Notes: generated by a model from the letters alone, not told the origin. 43,267 nucleotides of DNA from CAMAUF01 sp046152925 (GCA_046152925.1 JBJXFX010000046.1:1-43267), one strand, 5' to 3'; counted from the stretch's first letter, positions 15,295 to 24,470 are shown. Program-made: numbers and translations.

Positions 15295-16498
15295 CGCGCC
15301 CTGTCCGGCGGCACGCCAGCGGCCGTCTCTCAGGGTGGGGGGCGCGATGGAACTCACGAAGGCGGAGCTGCGTGGCGTGCGAGACGGGTGGCGGCGCTTC
15401 CTCTACCGCGCCTGCCCGCAGCTGAAGGAGAACCCGAAGTTCACGCGCCAGCTCCTGGACCATCTGATGGTCTACAACAATGACTTCCTCGACGCTTTCA
15501 TCGGTGAGCCGTCGAAGCTCGACAGCCGAGCCACCGACCTCGCCGAGTTTCTTCGCCAGGCGTATGCGAGCGAGACGATTACCGAACCGCTGTACAGCGT
15601 ACTCGTTCAGACGCTCAACGTCCGTCCGGTGCGGTTGGGGGCTGGCTAACTCGTCGGCGCGGCGGCGACGTTCTCGCCGCGAGTAGTTGGCGTCTCTCGA
15701 GCGGCGGAAGGCTTCCCAGCCCTGTTCGCGTAACACCTTGAGGTGCGGGTCTTGGGCGTCGCCGCGGAGGGCGGCCATCGGGCCGAGGACGGCGTCGTCG
15801 CGATAGCGCAGCGCGTCGTTGAAGCCGGCGAGTTCATGGACGTGGTTCACGAGCAGCTTGTTCGCGCGGACCGTGGCCTGAGGCAGGGCGAGGAGCTTCT
15901 TCGCCATCGCTTCGGCCGCCGCCATCAGGTCTTCCGCGGGGACGACCTTGTTCACAAGCCCGAGGCGGAGGGCGTCCTGGGCCGTGATCCGCTCGCCAAG
16001 GAGGAGGATCTCCTTCGCCTGTTTCGGGCCGACGAGGTACGGCGTGATCAGCACGGGCGGGCCGAAGCCGTGGCGAATTTGGAGCTCGCCGAAGACGGCG
16101 TCGTCGCTCGCAATCGTGAAGTCGCACATGCCAGCGAGCTCGTGTCCCTGGCCGACGGCGTAGCCCCGGACGGCGGCAATCACCGGCTTGGGCATTCGCC
16201 AGATGCGGAGGTTGAGGTCGAAGCCGGAGGGGACGGGGAGGCCGTCGTCGGGCGGCGAGGATTGGATGTCGCCGCCGGCTGAGAACGCGCGCCCAGCCCC
16301 GGTGAGGATTACGGCGCGGACGGCGTCGTCGGTTTCGGCTTGGTCCAGCGCCCATTCGAGCCGCCGCAAGATCGACCAGTTCACGGCGTTGAGGACGACG
16401 GGCCGGTTGAGCGTTATGACCGCGTAGCCCTCGCGCTTTTCGTAGAGGACATCGTTGGGCGATGGCGGCGGGATTTCGATCGGTTGGGGAGAGGTCAT
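15221..16498 (-). CDS. Enoyl-CoA hydratase/isomerase family protein; native stop apparently lost
   Basis: From ATG 16498 the protein has the crotonase pattern: YAVITLNRPVVLNAVNWSIL, AVILTGAGRAFSAGGDIQ (oxyanion-hole Gly-Gly), then a GYAVGQGHELAGMCDFTIAS stretch with a Glu near the usual catalytic position, and GLVNKVVPAEDLMAAA. The family part ends near residue 275-285 (about base 15650), the usual length. There the frame has no stop and runs about 140 more Arg/Pro-rich codons to 15221, antisense to the sulfur-cluster genes. A neighbouring frame has TAG at 15646-15648, exactly facing the stop of the convergent gene, so a small indel near the 3' end is likely. Probable role is hydration or isomerisation of an acyl-CoA. 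Confidence 0.8.
   Translation of the reverse strand: MTSPQPIEIPPPSPNDVLYEKREGYAVITLNRPVVLNAVNWSILRRLEWALDQAETDDAVRAVILTGAGRAFSAGGDIQSSPPDDGLPVPSGFDLNLRIWRMPKPVIAAVRGYAVGQGHELAGMCDFTIASDDAVFGELQIRHGFGPPVLITPYLVGPKQAKEILLLGERITAQDALRLGLVNKVVPAEDLMAAAEAMAKKLLALPQATVRANKLLVNHVHELAGFNDALRYRDDAVLGPMAALRGDAQDPHLKVLREQGWEAFRRSRDANYSRRERRRRADELASPQPHRTDVERLNEYAVQRFGNRLARIRLAKKLGEVGGSAVELRRLTDESVEEVIVVDHQMVQELARELRVLLQLRAGAVEEAPPPVSHATQLRLREFHRAPHPERRPLACRRTGRVSPPPPLARCSPRRRPSGPSPSHP
15347..15649 (+). CDS. Small hypothetical protein at the end of the sulfur gene cluster
   Basis: A 100-residue acidic, helical-looking protein without recognisable family. Composition (YNNDFLDAF, ACPQLKENPKFTRQLLDHL) looks like real coding sequence, with no signal peptide. 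ATG 15347 follows a purine-rich GGTGGGGGG; GTG 15335 is possible. It lies 52 bases after the sulfur carrier on the same strand and so may belong to that operon. The opposite strand is also open here, as an extension of the enoyl-CoA hydratase frame, but that translation is Arg/Pro-rich and looks like a shadow. Confidence 0.6.
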   Translation: MELTKAELRGVRDGWRRFLYRACPQLKENPKFTRQLLDHLMVYNNDFLDAFIGEPSKLDSRATDLAEFLRQAYASETITEPLYSVLVQTLNVRPVRLGAG

Positions 16499-16630
16499 GG
16501 CGCGGATCCTGAGCCCAGAGGCGGGCTCGGCCCAGCATAGGTCAAGGTTGGCGGTCGCTCGACGGCCTGGCGTCGCGTGTTTCGGGCGCTGCTGTAGATT
16601 CGCCCCATCACCTCCCCGAGGGGCGCCACG

Positions 16631-17725
16631 ATGCTGACTGCCGCCGACGAATATCTGATCCACCAAACTCCCTACACCTTCGACACGGTGTCCACGAGCG
16701 ACCGTAATTTTTACGACCGCTACTTCTTCAACGGCTACCGGCGCGATGGCGGCGTCTTCTTCGCGCTCGCCTTCGGGACGTATCCCAACCTCGGGGTCAT
16801 GGACGCGGCCTTCAGCGTGATCGCCGACGGTAAGCACGAGCGTTTCGTCCGCGCCTCACGGATCCTTGGCCCCGACCGCATGAACATGAAGGTCGGGCCT
16901 ATCAGCATCGAAGTCCTGGAACCGCTGAGGCGCGTGCGGATCCGGGTCGCCAAGAACAAATGGGGGATCAGCGCCGACCTCACGCTGACGACGCGTTCGC
17001 TCCCCTCCGAGGAGCCACACTTCTTCCGCCGCGACCACGTGAACAACATCGCCATGGACTACACGCGCTTCACGCAGCACGTCAGCTGGACCGGGAAGCT
17101 CACGGTCGATGGCAAGACGTTCAACCTCGGCGAGGACACCTGGTGGGGCTGCCGCGACCATTCGTGGGGCATCCGCAACGTCGGCGGGCGCGACCCGCGC
17201 GGTGCGCCGGCCAACGCCACACCGCAGTTCTTCTGGAACTGGGCGCCGCTCAACTTCGAAGACCTCTGCACGCTCTATACCGTCTCGGAACAGGCGGACG
17301 GGACGCGCTGGCACGAGGCTGGCTCCATCTTGACGCCGTATCCCGACGCCAGCGAGCAGCACGTGAGCGTCGACCACGCCCTCACCTTCCAAAAGGGGAC
17401 GCGGCACATCTCCGGCGCGACCATCACGCTGACCCCGGCTAAGGGCAAGCCTACGGAGATCACCTTCCAGCCGCTTTACCACTTCCTCATGCAGGGTGTG
17501 GGCTATGGGCATCCGAAGTGGGGCCACGGCGTCTTCGTTGGGCCCGACGAGCAGGATGGCGGCGAGTACGACCTCAGCGCCGAAGACCCGATGGCGCACC
17601 TGCACGTCCAGACGGTGTCTCAGGTGACGGCGGGCAAGCGGAAGGGGATCGGCATCTTCGAACACATCGTGATGGGGCCGCACGCGAAGTATGGCTTCAC
17701 CGGGCTCGCTGACCCCGCGAAATAG
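16631..17725 (+). CDS. Conserved hypothetical protein, CrtC/kievitone-hydratase-like fold suspected
   Basis: A 364-residue soluble protein, rich in aromatic residues and beta-strand patterns. Notable blocks are NFYDRYFFNGYRRDGGVFFALAF (shown only in part), GCRDHSWGIRNVGG in the middle, and FFWNWAPLNFEDLC. The DHSWG motif and aromatic beta-rich layout recall the DUF7064/7065 and hydroxyneurosporene-synthase-like lipocalin-type families, often seen beside acyl-CoA or steroid catabolic genes; this match is tentative. ATG 16631 follows GAGGGG. It is divergent from the enoyl-CoA hydratase gene and followed in the same direction by a VOC gene. Confidence 0.7.
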   Translation: MLTAADEYLIHQTPYTFDTVSTSDRNFYDRYFFNGYRRDGGVFFALAFGTYPNLGVMDAAFSVIADGKHERFVRASRILGPDRMNMKVGPISIEVLEPLRRVRIRVAKNKWGISADLTLTTRSLPSEEPHFFRRDHVNNIAMDYTRFTQHVSWTGKLTVDGKTFNLGEDTWWGCRDHSWGIRNVGGRDPRGAPANATPQFFWNWAPLNFEDLCTLYTVSEQADGTRWHEAGSILTPYPDASEQHVSVDHALTFQKGTRHISGATITLTPAKGKPTEITFQPLYHFLMQGVGYGHPKWGHGVFVGPDEQDGGEYDLSAEDPMAHLHVQTVSQVTAGKRKGIGIFEHIVMGPHAKYGFTGLADPAK

Positions 17726-17790
17726 CCGATGCTGGCGCGCCCCCGGACGATCAGGTAGCGTCCCCCCAAATTCACACGGGAGGAAACTGG

Positions 17791-18372
17791 ATGACCGTCC
17801 AAAACGCTATCGGACATCACCTTGGCTTCGCGGTCTACGACGCGGAGGCGACTGCGGCCAAGTACACCCAACTGCTCGGAGGCACGTTCCGGCTGATGCC
17901 GCCCTACGTGCTTTCGAACCTGTATGGGCGGCCGGGCAAGCTCAAGGTCTACTACGGCGCGATCAGCGGCTACGCCGTCGAGATCATCGAGACGACGGAA
18001 GGCGTGACGCCCCACTCCGAGTGGATGCGGACGCATGGCGAAGGCATCCAACACCTCGGCGTCTACGTGCCCGATATCCTCGCGGCAGCCAAGCAGGCGG
18101 TGGCCGATGGCGGGCGGATCGAGTGGATCTACCCGTCGAAGGGCATCGTGCAGGTCAGCGGTGGGTCGAGCGTCGAGCAGGCGATGGCCGAGATTGCGCC
18201 CAATAGCCTTGTCTACATCGACCCGCGCGATGGCGGCGCGATCATCGAGCTGCTCGGGCCGCCGGTGCACGAGTCGGTCTTCGGCGGGGCGCTCAAGGGT
18301 CTCGAAGACATCATTGGGGCGAAGTTGCCGCCGGTCTCGGGGACGAGCACTTACGGCCAGCGGCAAGCCTGA
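17791..18372 (+). CDS. VOC (glyoxalase/dioxygenase fold) family protein
   Basis: A 193-residue VOC protein with two beta-alpha-beta-beta-beta units. The first begins HHLGFAVYDAEATAAKYTQL and ends YAVEIIET; the second begins GIQHLGVYVPDILAAAKQAV and ends GGAIIELLG. His in HHLGF, Glu in VEIIE, His in IQHLG and Glu in IIELLG are likely metal ligands, the arrangement of methylmalonyl-CoA epimerase and related lyases. ATG 17791 has GGGAGG upstream. A related VOC protein is encoded at 24590. Substrate unknown; a CoA ester or other small acid would fit the neighbours. Confidence 0.88.
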   Translation: MTVQNAIGHHLGFAVYDAEATAAKYTQLLGGTFRLMPPYVLSNLYGRPGKLKVYYGAISGYAVEIIETTEGVTPHSEWMRTHGEGIQHLGVYVPDILAAAKQAVADGGRIEWIYPSKGIVQVSGGSSVEQAMAEIAPNSLVYIDPRDGGAIIELLGPPVHESVFGGALKGLEDIIGAKLPPVSGTSTYGQRQA

Positions 18373-18439
18373 ACCACGCGGTCGGTGGCCCGGACGTGGA
18401 GTCCGGGCCATCGGGGTTCGCCGTCACCCGCGTGCTCAC

Positions 18440-18445
18440 TACACT
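18440..18445 (+). promoter_or_regulatory. Putative -10 element (TACACT) before the small membrane protein/moaC
   Basis: TACACT is followed by six bases (GCGGAG) and ATG 18452, the start-proximal arrangement common in this window. Confidence 0.4.
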
Positions 18446-18451
18446 GCGGAG

Positions 18452-18679
18452 ATGGCCATCCGGAAGTCGCCCTTGCGGCAGCAGTTCGAGGTCGAGCGGC
18501 GCCGTTCGGCGTTCCTCTCGTTTCTCTGCGGCGCGGGCATCGGGATCATCGTGACCGATACGTGGATCTCGCATTGGTTCGGCGTCGCCGGTGGCTTCGC
18601 GATCGGCGGGCTCGCCTATGGCGCCGTCTATGGCTACGAAACCCTCATGTGGCGGAAGCATCATGGCCAACCCCGTTAG
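18452..18679 (+). CDS. Small two-helix membrane protein
   Basis: A 75-residue protein with a basic N-terminus (RKSPLRQQFEVERRR) and two hydrophobic segments, about residues 20-37 and 42-62, ending MWRKHHGQPR. No family recognised. It overlaps moaC by 17 bases, so the two are co-transcribed and probably translationally coupled. The frame is open further upstream through the VOC gene, but coding character begins at ATG 18452. Confidence 0.65.
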   Translation: MAIRKSPLRQQFEVERRRSAFLSFLCGAGIGIIVTDTWISHWFGVAGGFAIGGLAYGAVYGYETLMWRKHHGQPR

Positions 18680-19151
18680 TCCAGGTCTCTCCCATCTCGA
18701 CGAGCGCGGCGCGGCGCGGATGGTCGACGTTTCAGCGAAGGCCGATACCGAGCGCGAAGCGGTGGCGGAGGCCCGCGTCGTGATGGAACCGGCGACGCTG
18801 GCGCTCATCCAGGAGGGCGGCATTGCCAAGGGCGACGTCATCGCGGTCGCCCGCGTCGCGGGGATTATGGCGACGAAGCGGACGAGCGACCTGATCCCGA
18901 TGTGTCACCCGCTGGCGATCACCGGGGTGAAGGTCGATTTGGAGCCCGAAGGCGAAGGCGTGCTGCGGATCACGGCCCGCGTGAAGACGACGGGGAAGAC
19001 GGGCGTCGAGATGGAGGCCTTGACAGCGGCCGCCGTCGCTGGCCTGACGGTTTACGACATGTGCAAAGCGGTCGACCGCGGGATGCGCGTCGAGGGGGTG
19101 CGGTTGCTTGAAAAGCGCGGGGGCAAAAGCGGGGAGTGGGTCGCTGGCTAA
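18663..19151 (+). CDS. moaC: Cyclic pyranopterin monophosphate synthase
   Basis: A 162-residue MoaC, full family length. Hallmarks are LSHLDERGAARMVDVSAK at the start, IAGIMATKRTSDLIPMCHPL-type core (here VAGIMATKRTSDLIPMCHPL), and TGVEMEALTAAAVAGLTVYD followed by MCKAVDRGM, carrying the conserved catalytic Lys, His and acidic residues. It makes cyclic pyranopterin monophosphate from the MoaA product in molybdenum cofactor synthesis. ATG 18663 lies within the end of the small membrane protein gene. No other moa gene is in the window apart from the MoaD-like carrier, whose context is different. Confidence 0.95.
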   Translation: MANPVSPGLSHLDERGAARMVDVSAKADTEREAVAEARVVMEPATLALIQEGGIAKGDVIAVARVAGIMATKRTSDLIPMCHPLAITGVKVDLEPEGEGVLRITARVKTTGKTGVEMEALTAAAVAGLTVYDMCKAVDRGMRVEGVRLLEKRGGKSGEWVAG

Positions 19152-19288
19152 CGCCGCCGTCGGAGCCGGCGCGCGAACTCGCGGATGCCGACGAACACCA
19201 CTCCAACGCCGAGGCCCGCGAGTGCGAAGCCGATCGGCACCCACACCTCGGGGCCTAACGTGCCGGGGTGGATAGGGTGAAGAAACAC
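19148..19288 (-). CDS. Putative small single-helix membrane protein
   Basis: A 46-residue reading frame from GTG 19288 with one hydrophobic helix (WVPIGFALAGLGVGVVFVGI) and a strongly basic tail REFARRLRRRR, a topology-fixing pattern. Its TAG overlaps the moaC TAA tail to tail, and it follows thpR by 11 bases on the same strand. Small size and lack of a known family make it provisional. Confidence 0.45.
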   Translation of the reverse strand: MFLHPIHPGTLGPEVWVPIGFALAGLGVGVVFVGIREFARRLRRRR

Positions 19289-19299
19289 CGCGACCGGCG

Positions 19300-19911
19300 C
19301 TACGAGACAGCGGCTGGCTGGCTGACGCGCAGCGGGAAGGTCGCGAGCACGTCGTACATCGCGCCTTGCATGGTCATGCGGCTGCGCATGAGCGAGACCT
19401 GGGCCGTCCGCCAGCTCACCGGTGGCACCGGCGTCTTGCCGACGGCGACTTCGATCTCGGCGCGCTGGCGCGTCGGGATTTCGTCGCGGACGCGGCCGAG
19501 CGTGAGGTGGGGCCGGAAGGGGCGGCGTTCGGGCTCGAAGCCGACGACCGCGAGGGCCGCATTGACGGCCCGGACGAGCGCTTCGAGACGAAGCACATCG
19601 CCGGCGACGCCCATCCACATGATCCGGAGGCCCTCACGGCCGCCAAACGTGCCGATGTTGTCGAGCTCGAGCTCGAAGGGCGAGTGGCCAACGACGGCTT
19701 CTTGGATGGCGAGCTTGATCGCCGGAAGCTTCTTGACCGGGACTTCGCCCAGGAACTTGAGGGTGACGTGGATGCCATCCGGGCGGATCCAGCGGACCGC
19801 GCTGCCACTTCGGTCTCGGAGGGTGTCGATCACGCCTCCGATCGAGTTTCGGATGTCTTCGGGGACTTCACAGGCGACGAAGAGCCTGACGGTATCGGTG
19901 GAGCTGCTCAT
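19300..19911 (-). CDS. thpR: RNA 2',3'-cyclic phosphodiesterase
   Basis: A 203-residue 2H phosphoesterase. It opens VRLFVACEVPEDIRNSI and carries the two HxTx motifs, HVTLKFLG and HLTLGRV, with FGGREGLRIMWMGV between them, as in ThpR/LigT. The enzyme opens 2',3'-cyclic phosphates on RNA to 2'-phosphates. ATG 19911 overlaps the preceding amidohydrolase stop by four bases. The operon DUF3800-amidohydrolase-thpR shows no obvious shared pathway. Confidence 0.92.
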   Translation of the reverse strand: MSSSTDTVRLFVACEVPEDIRNSIGGVIDTLRDRSGSAVRWIRPDGIHVTLKFLGEVPVKKLPAIKLAIQEAVVGHSPFELELDNIGTFGGREGLRIMWMGVAGDVLRLEALVRAVNAALAVVGFEPERRPFRPHLTLGRVRDEIPTRQRAEIEVAVGKTPVPPVSWRTAQVSLMRSRMTMQGAMYDVLATFPLRVSQPAAVS

Positions 19912-20756
19912 CGGAGGCTTCGATTCCCAAACAAGAATGCCGCGTTCCCACCACAGACGGCCACCGCGACATCTGCGCCCAGGTTCGCCCGGAGCCGCTG
20001 GAGCTGTCGCGCTGGCGAGAGCAGTGGGAAGTCGGAGCCGAAGATCACGCGATCGGGGCCAGCAATGCCCACAAGCCGCGCGACACTCTCATTATCATAC
20101 AGCAGCGAAACCGCGGCCGTATCGAAATAGATGGAATCTATGGCTTCGCGCACTTCCGGCATTTGGAGATAGAAGGAGAGCCCACCACCGAGGTGCGCGG
20201 CGACGTGTTTCGTGGTGCGATGCGCGCTCGCGAGGGCGATCAGCTCGACGGGCGAGATGCCTCCGCGCTTGCCCGGGTAGGCGTGCCCCACCGGCTCTGA
20301 GACGTGCCAGAGGAGTGGGACGTTGGCTGCAGCGGCGAGTTCACAGAGCTGGTGCGCTTCCGGGCCAAGCGGGTCCCAGCCTTGGTTGTGCGGGCGGAGC
20401 TCGCCGATGCCGCGCGCGCCGACCCGCAGCCAACGCTCGAGCTCGGCGCGCCAACCCGGGAGCGCAAGGTTGGTCGTGGCGAGGGGCCAGACGCGGTCAT
20501 GGTGCTGCTGGGCCGCCTCGATGAGGGCCGCGTTTTGGGCGTCGAGGTCGCCCGCCTCGGTGAATGCGAACCCGGCCGCGACGGCGGCGTCGATCGCGGC
20601 CGCATCCAGGGCACGGACCAGGGCTGGTCCGTCGGCCATTTTGGCCGCGGGGTCGGCGTACATCTCGGCGAAGGTCGCATCGTGGGCGGCGATGGCTGCG
20701 CGTGACGCCGCCTGCTCTGCGGCGAAGAGGTGCGTGTGCCCGTCGACAAGTTGCAT
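19908..20756 (-). CDS. Amidohydrolase-2 family (TIM-barrel) metal-dependent hydrolase
   Basis: A 282-residue amidohydrolase. VDGHTHLF at residues 4-11 gives the HxH metal pair; VPLLWHVSEP supplies a further His, VAAHLGGG another and FGSDFPLLSP the conserved Asp. This set fits the ACMSD/uronate-isomerase-like branch that decarboxylates or hydrolyses cyclic acids. ATG 20756 overlaps the DUF3800 stop (TAATG); the longer frame from 20828 enters that gene and is rejected. Substrate unknown. Confidence 0.85.
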   Translation of the reverse strand: MQLVDGHTHLFAAEQAASRAAIAAHDATFAEMYADPAAKMADGPALVRALDAAAIDAAVAAGFAFTEAGDLDAQNAALIEAAQQHHDRVWPLATTNLALPGWRAELERWLRVGARGIGELRPHNQGWDPLGPEAHQLCELAAAANVPLLWHVSEPVGHAYPGKRGGISPVELIALASAHRTTKHVAAHLGGGLSFYLQMPEVREAIDSIYFDTAAVSLLYDNESVARLVGIAGPDRVIFGSDFPLLSPARQLQRLRANLGADVAVAVCGGNAAFLFGNRSLR

Positions 20757-21532
20757 TAGCGCTCTTCGACCGGGGATGGGGATGGTCGTGGACGCAACCG
20801 CCACGCCATGCAGGCCGGGCAGAAGCAATCCGCGCGATCGCTGCTGAGGTGCACGAGACCATGGAGGTTGTCGTCGTCCCTATCGAACCGCCGGGCGATC
20901 TGGTCGAAGTCACGCGTGTAACCGCGCTCGTAGCGCGCGAACACGGCATTCGCGACGAAGTCGGCCGCCTGAAGCAATCGGGTGCTCGATGCGGGGGCAA
21001 AGTAGGGGATGTCGGCCAAGTTGCGGGTGCGCCCCCACCGGGTTCCCTCGCGCGCGATCCGGCGGGCGAGAACCTCGAGATTCTGACGGTAGCTCGACTC
21101 CGCGGCGATGATGAGCCCGCGTTCCGCGCGGCCGGTCTGCCGGACGAGGCGCCGGAGCATGAGGTCGAACCGGTTGACGATCTCCTCGAAGGCCCGCTCG
21201 TACGCATCCTCGACGGTAGCGCGCTCCAAAGCTACTGCCATGATCCGGGCGGGCGACTGCGAGATGGCTTGGTAGACCTCGGTACAGAGGTTTCGCCGGG
21301 CCTCGACGGTCAGCGACGGGTAGGGGTCGTTTCGTTGCCCGGCGCCGCCCCTCAGGATCGAGGCGTGGAGCGCAACAGGCTCCGGACCGCGAAGGTACTT
21401 GGCTTGGAGTGCGTCGAGGCTCTGCGCGACGGGGTGGGTGTCGGTTTCAAACAAGGCGACGCCCGCCAGTACAAAGTGGCGGGCGTCTGGGTGTCCTGAT
21501 TCATCGAGGTAAATGATGAACACGAGAGGCAA
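20756..21532 (-). CDS. DUF3800 family protein
   Basis: A 258-residue DUF3800 protein, recognised by IIYLDESG at residues 6-13, a helical middle with YERAFEEIVNRFDLML, and the late LLQAADFVANAVFARYERG motif. The acidic residues suggest an RNase H-like nuclease fold; members are scattered and often carried with mobile or defence genes. A Cys-x-x-Cys (CPAC) lies near the C-terminus. It is the first gene of the thpR operon. Function unknown. Confidence 0.85.
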   Translation of the reverse strand: MPLVFIIYLDESGHPDARHFVLAGVALFETDTHPVAQSLDALQAKYLRGPEPVALHASILRGGAGQRNDPYPSLTVEARRNLCTEVYQAISQSPARIMAVALERATVEDAYERAFEEIVNRFDLMLRRLVRQTGRAERGLIIAAESSYRQNLEVLARRIAREGTRWGRTRNLADIPYFAPASSTRLLQAADFVANAVFARYERGYTRDFDQIARRFDRDDDNLHGLVHLSSDRADCFCPACMAWRLRPRPSPSPVEER

Positions 21533-21625
21533 CCGGGGCTTGGAGCCCCACGGACCAACCGGTAGAGGCCCTAGTCAACCAACGCCAACGGTAGCGCGTC
21601 GTGGACCCTTTGTAAACGTGCGGTG

Positions 21626-22480
<855 letters not shown>

Positions 22481-22540
22481 AGATACCCCCTCAGCTGTGC
22501 CCGGAGTCTACTGGTGAGGCGTCGCGAAGGGCCACGCGCT

Positions 22541-23482
22541 TTACCGGCCCGCGCGCGGCCAGAGCGGGTACCGGTAACGGAGCAGCATCGGCCACGTCAT
22601 TACGGTCGCGACGAGCCGGTCGCGGCCACGCATCTTTGTCCGCCACTCTTCATCCGGCCGGATCTCGACGTGGCCGAGGCGGGACCTGATCGGGTTGCCA
22701 GCGATGAGATGGTCGCCCGTGAAGGTCACGGCCGAGGCTTCGAGGCCCTCAGGGCGCGCGGAGACGCCCGCAAAATCGAGGATCTTGCTCGACCACGTCA
22801 TGGGGTCGCGGACAAAGTCCTCGTAGCGGACGCGGAGATACGGTTGGCTTTTCAGCCGCAAGAGCTCAGAGAGTGGGTTCGCAACAAGCCACCATGCGCA
22901 GGTCTGGTGGGGCTGGCGGGCCTTCATCATCTGCTCGGGGTTATCTGGACTTGGGGCTGGTTTTGGGCGAATCCAGCTATAGGCGCTGGCCCGGCTATCG
23001 CGCACAAGGTGCACGACCCGGAGGTCGAAGCGCTTCGAGGCGGCCATCGCCAAGGCGAACCGCGGGATCTTGGTGGAGTCGACGATCACTCTGCCTTCGC
23101 CCGCTTCGGCGATCGCCTCATACAGGCGGCTCCAACTCTCGACGACGTGGTCGCGCTGTTTTGCGTAGCTCTTGGTCCGCCAGGGCTGCCACGGGAAGAT
23201 TTCGGCGTTGCGCAAGCGGACGACGTCCCACTGGGTGGCGTCTTCGAAGGCGGCGTCGGGCTGGCCCGCGGCTTCGAGGTGTGTGGCAACACGGCCCCAG
23301 AAGGGACAGGCGCTGACCAGCGACCCACAGCTGCACCAGGCGCGGCTCAGGTATCGGTGCACCCAAAATCGGTAGATCTCGCCGACGGAGACGACGCCGG
23401 GTGTTTGACCGAGGATGCGGTCCATGAGCGTGCTGCCGGAGCGGCCGACGCCAGCGATAAACACGATGCGCGGCTTCGTCAT
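22541..23482 (-). CDS. Sulfotransferase family protein (copy 1)
   Basis: A 313-residue sulfotransferase. The 5'-phosphosulfate loop is AGVGRSGSTLMDRIL (from residue 10); the 3'-phosphate region is VVHLVRDSRASAYSW; a CSCGSLVSACPFW zinc-like Cys cluster follows the first motif. These use PAPS to sulfate hydroxyls, often on lipids, glycans or small molecules. A related gene lies just upstream on the same strand (23526-24470), so the pair probably arose by duplication. Acceptor unknown. Confidence 0.88.
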   Translation of the reverse strand: MTKPRIVFIAGVGRSGSTLMDRILGQTPGVVSVGEIYRFWVHRYLSRAWCSCGSLVSACPFWGRVATHLEAAGQPDAAFEDATQWDVVRLRNAEIFPWQPWRTKSYAKQRDHVVESWSRLYEAIAEAGEGRVIVDSTKIPRFALAMAASKRFDLRVVHLVRDSRASAYSWIRPKPAPSPDNPEQMMKARQPHQTCAWWLVANPLSELLRLKSQPYLRVRYEDFVRDPMTWSSKILDFAGVSARPEGLEASAVTFTGDHLIAGNPIRSRLGHVEIRPDEEWRTKMRGRDRLVATVMTWPMLLRYRYPLWPRAGR

Positions 23483-23525
23483 GCGCTACGGAGCTTCTCC
23501 CCTTTTCGATGCCTGGGCAACGCGG

Positions 23526-24470
23526 TCAGGGCCGCGGCGCGCGCGGCCAGACCGGGTAGCGGTGCCTAACGAGCACCGGGAGGGTGAGCGCTGTAACGGT
23601 CGCGCGCTGTTTGGCGCTGAGGCCGGCGCGCCACTGGTCGTCGACCCGGATCGCGACGCGCCCGGAAGTTGCGCGCGAGGCGCCGTTTGAGCCGACAATG
23701 TGGTGCACCGGCATGGTCACGGAGTCGCCGGCCAGGTCGGGCAGCTCCCCAGGGATTTGGGCGAAGGCGACCAAGCGGCGCAACGTGGACTGGGGGTTGG
23801 CGACGAGGTCCTCATAACGGACGCGGTGGTAGGCCATCGCCCGCCGCCCAGCGAGTTCGGCCAGGGCGTTCAGGACAAGCCAGCGGCGCGACCAGCGCGT
23901 GACCGGGCGCGCGCGGTCGATGCGGTCGTCGTCTGGGCCTTCGACGCGCCCAGGCTCCCGCTTGAGGTGAGAGAAGGCGACGCCGCGAGGGTCGCGCACG
24001 AGATGGATGGCCCGGACTTGGAACTCGCCGGAGCGCGCGAGCGCCAGGGCGTAAGGCCAGAACTTGGTCGAGTCGACGATCACGCTGCCGCCGGACTGTT
24101 CGAGCACCGCTTCATAGATGGCGCGGCGGGCGGCGGCGTAGGCGTGAAGGTCGGCGGCCGCCGCGCCGGTTGGCGCCCGAAGCAACATCTTGGCGACCGA
24201 CCGCCGGCCGAGAATGCGGCGTTCATTGGTCAAGTCGGCGGCGATGTCGAAGTCTGAGGGCATCGTCTTCTGCCAAGCTGCGGCCCAGAGCGGACAGCTG
24301 GAGAGCGGCGCCCCGCAGGAACAATCGCTTCCTGCCCCGTGGATCCGGCGGACGATCGACCTGGATTCACCAACCGGCACGGCGCCGGGGAGGGTCCCAA
24401 TCATTCGGTCGAGCAGCGTGCTGCCAGAGCGGCCCATACCGATGATGCAGACGATGGCGAGAGGTGGCAC
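23526..24470 (-). CDS. Sulfotransferase family protein (copy 2)
   Basis: A 314-residue paralog of the next gene: IGMGRSGSTLLDRMIG for the PAPS 5' loop, CSCGAPLSSCPLW in the same place, VIVDSTKFWPYALAL and IHLVRDPRGVAFSHL for the 3'-phosphate site, and the shared ending VRHRYPVWPRAPR. GTG 24470 is preferred because GGAAG lies ten bases before it; TTG 24479 would leave only one base. The 43-base gap to copy 1 suggests one transcript. Acceptor unknown. Confidence 0.87.
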   Translation of the reverse strand: MPPLAIVCIIGMGRSGSTLLDRMIGTLPGAVPVGESRSIVRRIHGAGSDCSCGAPLSSCPLWAAAWQKTMPSDFDIAADLTNERRILGRRSVAKMLLRAPTGAAAADLHAYAAARRAIYEAVLEQSGGSVIVDSTKFWPYALALARSGEFQVRAIHLVRDPRGVAFSHLKREPGRVEGPDDDRIDRARPVTRWSRRWLVLNALAELAGRRAMAYHRVRYEDLVANPQSTLRRLVAFAQIPGELPDLAGDSVTMPVHHIVGSNGASRATSGRVAIRVDDQWRAGLSAKQRATVTALTLPVLVRHRYPVWPRAPRP

